Source of the DNA: Spirochaetales bacterium
GTDB taxonomy: Bacteria > Spirochaetota > Spirochaetia > Sphaerochaetales > Sphaerochaetaceae
DNA length: 9,580 nt
Direction of reading: 5' to 3'
Assembly: GCA_022784805.1 (NCBI GenBank)
Contig: JALFYG010000119.1
Span: forward strand, 1 to 9,580
In this document: piece after piece, positions 6,431 through 9,580 of the stretch
Layout: each line of letters starts with the position of its first letter
Position numbering within the stretch: the first letter of the stretch is position 1
Position numbers and translations under genes: made by a program
Notes under the pieces: model-generated
The model's database searches: none
What the model saw: the letters and a program-made list of their open reading frames with translations, nothing else
What the model was told of the DNA's origin: nothing

Positions 6431-7675
6431 TTAATCCTCCGTCCCCACTTCAATGGACTCTATGGTTCCATACTGATCCAGAATGCGCTTTGGAATGACC
6501 AGAGTCTCCATTTCCCCCGGGGCCATTATCCTCTTTTTCTTGGAGACCACAGTGTCTCCATTTATTCTGAGAACAATCTTTCCATCTTTCTTTACATTGG
6601 AAACACGAAATCTGATTGTAGTGTCTTCCTTGATATCTTCCTCTATTATCTCGGGAACTGTATATCTCACAAGTCCAAAGACATTTACAGGGACTTTATT
6701 CTTTTCTTCCTTATGGGAGATGGCGTAGAGTGCGGCGCTCTCTCCTGCTTTCTCCGCTTCTTCGGATACATAATCCACTAGGTCATGGACATGAAGGACA
6801 TTGCCGCAGGCAAAGATACCCTCCCTATTTGTCTGGAAACTATTGTCAACCACAGGTCCTCCCGTAACAGGGGAAATGGTTATCCCCGCCTTTCTTGAGA
6901 GCTCGTTTTCAGGCAAGAGGCCCACGGAGAGGAGAAGGGTGTCGGCGTCAAAGAATATTTCTGTGCCTGGGATGGGTTTCTTCTTTTCATCCACCTTTGA
7001 TACTTCTATTCCCTCCACTCTCTTTTTTCCAATGATCTTCGTGACAGTATGTGAAAGAAGTAGTGGGATGGAGAAGTCGTCGAGGCACTGGACTATGTTT
7101 CTCTTGAGGCCTGAAGAGTAGGGCATAAGCTCCACGACTGCCAGGACCTTTGCCCCCTCAAGGGTCATTCTTCTTGCCATAATGAGGCCTATGTCTCCCG
7201 AGCCAAGGATGACAACCCTCTTGCCAGGCATCTTTCCTTGGATATTGGTCAAGTACTGTGCTGTTCCTGCACTGAATATTCCGGCTCCACGATCGCCAGG
7301 GATATTCAGGGCCCCTCTGGGCCTTTCCCTGCAGCCCATGGCAAGGACAATGGATTTGGTCTCTATTACCCTCACCCCTTCTTCCTGGTTAATATACGTA
7401 ACGGAGTGAGGGGAAACGGAGAGGACAGTGGTGTTAAGTAGAAAGGGAATATTCTCCTTTTGTACCATTTCTATGTATCTAAAAGCATATTCAGGGCCTG
7501 TAAGTTCCTCCTTGAAGGTATGGAGGCCGAAGCCGTTATGTATGCATTGGTTTAGAATGCCTCCAAGTTTTTCGGATCTTTCTATAATCAGAATGTTTCT
7601 GCTTCCCTTTTTCTTTGCGCCAAGAGCTGCTGAGAGTCCTGCGGGGCCTCCGCCGATGATTACTGTGTCATACAT
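6431..7675 (-). CDS. FAD/NAD(P)-dependent oxidoreductase, partner of the GlpA-like dehydrogenase
   Basis: The protein (414 residues) has two dinucleotide-binding folds: an FAD site at the N-terminus (IIGGGPAGLSAA, 6-17) and a second, NAD(P)-type site (ILGSGDIGLIMARR, 156-169). The conserved FAD-contact segment GIFACGNVLHVHDLVDYV (286-303) and the ERPRG motif (117-121) are also present. This is the pyridine nucleotide-disulfide type architecture without a redox CxxxxC pair, as in the oxidoreductases that accompany GlpA and DUF1667 proteins. It probably takes electrons from the dehydrogenase to NAD(P) or the reverse, a job comparable to GlpB by place, not by proven homology. The ATG at 7675 is four bases after the stop of the GlpA-like gene, and GGAGG overlaps that stop region. 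Confidence 0.92.
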   Translation of the reverse strand: MYDTVIIGGGPAGLSAALGAKKKGSRNILIIERSEKLGGILNQCIHNGFGLHTFKEELTGPEYAFRYIEMVQKENIPFLLNTTVLSVSPHSVTYINQEEGVRVIETKSIVLAMGCRERPRGALNIPGDRGAGIFSAGTAQYLTNIQGKMPGKRVVILGSGDIGLIMARRMTLEGAKVLAVVELMPYSSGLKRNIVQCLDDFSIPLLLSHTVTKIIGKKRVEGIEVSKVDEKKKPIPGTEIFFDADTLLLSVGLLPENELSRKAGITISPVTGGPVVDNSFQTNREGIFACGNVLHVHDLVDYVSEEAEKAGESAALYAISHKEEKNKVPVNVFGLVRYTVPEIIEEDIKEDTTIRFRVSNVKKDGKIVLRINGDTVVSKKKRIMAPGEMETLVIPKRILDQYGTIESIEVGTED

Positions 7676-7679
7676 ATTG

Positions 7680-9107
7680 TCATTCCTCCACTGTTATGTT
7701 GGAACCTTTGGAGTTCTTGGTTATTTCATCAAATGGAATGGATGCATATTTCTCCAATAGTTCCATTACCTTAGGGGAGCAGAAGCCGCCTTGGCATCTT
7801 CCCATTCCCGCCCTTACTCTACGCTTTATCCCGTCAAGGCTCTTTGCTCCCAAGGGCCTTGTAATGGCATCGATAATCTCTCCTTCGCTTATTTCTTCGC
7901 ATCTACAGACGATTTTTCCATAGGAAGGGTTGTTTTTGATGAGGGCGTTTCTCTCTATTGTGGTCATTTCCTTAGGCCTCAGAGGAGCTTCCCGCTCTAG
8001 TATTGGGTTTTCTTTCTTCTCCAACTTCAGTTTTTCAGATACCAGTGACGCTATCATTTCGCCAATGGCGAGGGATGCGCTGAGGCCAGGACTCTCAATG
8101 CCCGTGGCATTGAAGAAGCAGGGGGCATCCTCAGCTTCTCCGATGATGAAGTCTCCCGAGTCTTCATGGGCCCTTAGACCACAGAAGGAGGTGATTACCT
8201 TTCTGAAGGGAATGGAAGAGGTTGTCTTAAGGGCTTCCTTTGAGATGAAGTCCAGATCTTCGGCTGTAGTGGCTGTGTCGTCTTTTGGAAAGGTATCTGT
8301 ACTGTTGGGGCCGATCATCAAGTTGCCATGGACTGTAGGTGTCACAAGGACTCCCTTTCCTTTCTCGGAGGGAAGCTGGAATATTGTGGTGTTGAACATG
8401 CCTTTTGTCTCACCGTCAAAAAGCATATAGGAACCTCTTCTTGGCGTAATATGTAATTTCTTTTCAGAGACCATATTATTAATTGTGTCTCCATATACTC
8501 CTGCTGCATTTATTACTGCACGTGTGGTGATTGTGGTGCCTGAATCCGTCGTGATTTTATACCCTCCCTCAGATTTTTCCACATTCTCCACTTTTGTGTT
8601 GAACCTAAACTCTCCGCCGTTGGCATATGCATTCTCGGCAAGGGCCTCTGTCAGTGTGAATGGGCATACGATGCCGCTGGATTTGAGATAGAGGCATTTG
8701 GTTATGTCGAGGGAAAGGAGAGGCTCTATCTTCCTTGCTTCTTCGCCGCTGATGATCTCCATATCCTCTACGCCGTTTTCAAGGCCTCTTTTATAGAGCT
8801 CATCCAATTTGTAGTCATCGTCAGTGGAGAAGGAGATCACCATTGCTCCGTTGGTTTTATAATCGAAGTGTAGTCTCTTGCTCTCTTCCCTGATCATTCT
8901 GGCGCCCTTCACATTTAGCTTGGCCTTCAAGGTTCCTGGAGCAGGGTCATATCCGGCATGGACAATACCACTGTTGGCCTTTGTTGTTCCGCTGGATATG
9001 TCTTCTTCTTTTTCTACAAGAAGAACCTTTGTTTTGTATAGGGAAAGATATCTGATAATTGCAGATCCAATTACTCCTCCACCGATGACAACTGCATCAT
9101 AGTCCAT
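7680..9107 (-). CDS. GlpA-like FAD-dependent glycerol-3-phosphate dehydrogenase with C-terminal [2Fe-2S] domain
   Basis: The enzyme probably oxidises glycerol-3-phosphate to dihydroxyacetone phosphate. The FAD-dependent oxidoreductase (DAO) domain covers about residues 3-345: VVIGGGVIGSAI (6-17) is the dinucleotide motif, with the GTTKANSGIVHAGYD segment (40-54) and a late FATGIESPGLS-type segment (332-343, here FNATGIESPGLS). A BFD-like [2Fe-2S] domain closes the protein (398-447), with Cys401, Cys403, Cys438 and Cys443 in CRC and CQGGFC. The 475-residue length suits GlpA-like proteins from anaerobes. I chose ATG 9107, not the in-frame TTG at 9119: GGAGG (complement 9113-9117) sits five bases before the ATG and would lie inside the longer version. 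It is the first gene of the operon and follows an attenuator. A 2-hydroxyglutarate dehydrogenase-like specificity is a lesser alternative. Confidence 0.9.
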   Translation of the reverse strand: MDYDAVVIGGGVIGSAIIRYLSLYKTKVLLVEKEEDISSGTTKANSGIVHAGYDPAPGTLKAKLNVKGARMIREESKRLHFDYKTNGAMVISFSTDDDYKLDELYKRGLENGVEDMEIISGEEARKIEPLLSLDITKCLYLKSSGIVCPFTLTEALAENAYANGGEFRFNTKVENVEKSEGGYKITTDSGTTITTRAVINAAGVYGDTINNMVSEKKLHITPRRGSYMLFDGETKGMFNTTIFQLPSEKGKGVLVTPTVHGNLMIGPNSTDTFPKDDTATTAEDLDFISKEALKTTSSIPFRKVITSFCGLRAHEDSGDFIIGEAEDAPCFFNATGIESPGLSASLAIGEMIASLVSEKLKLEKKENPILEREAPLRPKEMTTIERNALIKNNPSYGKIVCRCEEISEGEIIDAITRPLGAKSLDGIKRRVRAGMGRCQGGFCSPKVMELLEKYASIPFDEITKNSKGSNITVEE

Positions 9108-9117
9108 GCATTCCTCC

Positions 9118-9169
9118 AAAAAAAAATGGCAAAGTCCACCCCTCGGTATCTAAAAGGGTTGAACTTTGC
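9118..9169 (-). terminator. Leader attenuator of the glp operon, probable GlpP target
   Basis: On the minus strand GCAAAGTTCAACCCTT (complement 9154-9169) pairs with GAGGGGTGGACTTTGC (complement 9129-9144). Fifteen of 16 positions pair, including two G-U pairs, with one A-G mismatch and a nine-base loop. After two bases (CA) come nine T (9118-9126), and the next base begins the GGAGG of the GlpA-like gene. This has the form of a strong Rho-independent terminator placed before a structural gene. In Bacillus subtilis GlpP relieves such a leader terminator of glpD when glycerol-3-phosphate is present. Pairing is seen; action of the GlpP encoded in this operon is inferred. Confidence 0.85.
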
Positions 9170-9209
9170 TCTAAATCTCTGAGTTCTGATTCTTTTGAAT
9201 TCCAATCTG

Positions 9210-9239
9210 ATTTTAATGAGTAATAAAGAGTATTGTAAA
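9210..9239 (-). promoter_or_regulatory. Sigma-70-type promoter of the glp operon
   Basis: On the minus strand TTTACA (complement 9234-9239) and TAAAAT (complement 9210-9215) are separated by 18 bp; each matches five of six consensus bases. Transcription would start near 9203, giving a leader of about 95 bases that contains the whole attenuator. It lies between the tRNA terminator and the hairpin, as expected for an independent operon promoter. Confidence 0.6.
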
Positions 9240-9285
9240 GAAAAAAAGGAATAATCCATAAGCATTCTTAGACTTAAGGGCCAAT

Positions 9286-9311
9286 AAAAAACTCCCCGAA
9301 GAATCGAGGAG
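9286..9311 (-). terminator. Intrinsic terminator of the tRNA-Arg transcript
   Basis: On the minus strand CTCCTCGA and TCGGGGAG form an eight-pair stem with one G-U pair around a TTCT loop, followed by six T. It starts six bases after the 3' end of the tRNA, so it should end the tRNA transcript before the glp promoter. Confidence 0.87.
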
Positions 9312-9316
9312 CAGGA

Positions 9317-9390
9317 CGAGACTAAATGGATTCGAACCATCGACCCTCAGTTCCGCAAACTGATGCTCTATCCAGCTGAGCTATAGTCTC
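9317..9390 (-). tRNA. tRNA-Arg, anticodon GCG
   Basis: The 74-base cloverleaf folds completely: acceptor stem GAGACTA/TAGTCTC, D-stem GCTC/GAGC with loop AGCTGGATA, anticodon stem TCAGT/ACTGA with loop TTGCGGA, variable loop GGGTC, and T-stem GATGG/CCATT around TTCGAAT. The discriminator is G and no CCA is encoded. The anticodon is GCG, which reads CGC and CGU for arginine. A in the D-loop (position 20 type) and C35, the arginine identity elements, agree, and G37 suits codons beginning with C. Most bacteria use ACG (inosine) for these codons, so GCG is notable. Confidence 0.94.
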
Positions 9391-9491
9391 ATGACAGTTG
9401 ATAATAATGAATCATTTTTGTTTTTTGTTCTAGTGGTCTAGGTAAGTTTCTTTCTATATATACTTTATTGCTTTAAGTGTATTATAAGTCC

Positions 9492-9580
9492 ATGACCAAA
9501 AATAGATTCGTAGAAAGCTTGAGTTCACAGAAATGGAACAAGATAAACGAAGATGAAGGCGTTGAGCTATGGGAGAGGGA
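9492..9580 (+). CDS. Start of an unidentified gene, cut by the window edge
   Basis: From ATG 9492 the frame is open to the edge for 29 codons, reading MTKNRFVESLSSQKWNKINE and then DEGVELWER. The composition is that of a soluble, charged protein N-terminus with no signal peptide or membrane segment. There is no Shine-Dalgarno; the preceding bases are ATTATAAGTCC. GTG 9477 is a possible earlier in-frame start, and a stop codon lies directly before it. The family cannot be told from so few residues. It is divergent from the tRNA. Confidence 0.5.
   Translation, partial: MTKNRFVESLSSQKWNKINEDEGVELWER

Noticed and set aside
9108..9119. Longer GlpA-like protein starting at TTG 9119
   Set aside because: The GGAGG Shine-Dalgarno would lie inside the coding region and no other ribosome site precedes the TTG, which follows the terminator T-tract directly. 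ATG 9107 fits the FAD-motif position of the family.
9071..9340. 89-codon minus frame across the glp leader and the tRNA
   Set aside because: It crosses two terminators, the promoter and part of the tRNA, so it is a chance open frame.
9317..9390. tRNA as attachment site of an integrated element
   Set aside because: No integrase gene or repeat of the tRNA 3' end is seen nearby, and the recombinase at 820 is of the serine type and 8 kb away.

Overview
The window looks like chromosomal DNA of a Gram-negative bacterium with moderate-to-low GC. A small protein with a signal peptide, beta-strand-like alternation and a terminal Tyr-Tyr (3638-4138, minus) implies an outer membrane. The tRNA gene has no encoded CCA, and the glycerol-3-phosphate genes and GlpP antiterminator are of the kind usually seen in Clostridia. 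Together these fit a spirochaete of the Sphaerochaeta/Treponema type, which are known for Firmicutes-like genes, but this is an inference and the taxon is not proven here.

Layout, left to right. 1-617 (minus): ATPase of an ABC-2-type exporter, cut by the window edge. 820-1443 (plus): a stand-alone serine recombinase. It is followed by a 114-bp foldback sequence (1479-1592) and a small gene with a perfect Shine-Dalgarno and an in-frame amber codon (1612-1815). 1820-3558 (minus): an OmpR-type response regulator and its histidine kinase, overlapping by ATGA. 3596-4517 (minus): a two-gene unit of a two-helix membrane protein and a small outer-membrane protein, closed by a clear intrinsic terminator. 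4649-5506 (plus): an unrecognised multi-spanning membrane protein, divergent from that unit and convergent with the next. 5509-9107 (minus): four tightly packed genes for glycerol-3-phosphate oxidation and its control. 9317-9390 (minus): tRNA-Arg with anticodon GCG, plus its own terminator. 9492-9580 (plus): the start of an unidentified gene.

The glycerol-3-phosphate operon is the most informative part. A GlpA-like FAD/[2Fe-2S] dehydrogenase, a second FAD/NAD(P) oxidoreductase and a Cys-rich DUF1667 protein probably form one anaerobic-type dehydrogenase complex. The last gene encodes GlpP, a glycerol-3-phosphate-responsive antiterminator. The leader of the operon has a recognisable promoter and then a 16-position hairpin with a nine-T tract that runs directly into the GlpA Shine-Dalgarno. 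This is a classic attenuator, so target and probable regulator lie at opposite ends of one transcript and could form a positive feedback loop.

I found no CRISPR array, no complete insertion sequence, and no clearly new defence system. The less conventional items are the foldback beside the recombinase, the interrupted small gene, the GCG anticodon, and the two unrecognised membrane proteins.
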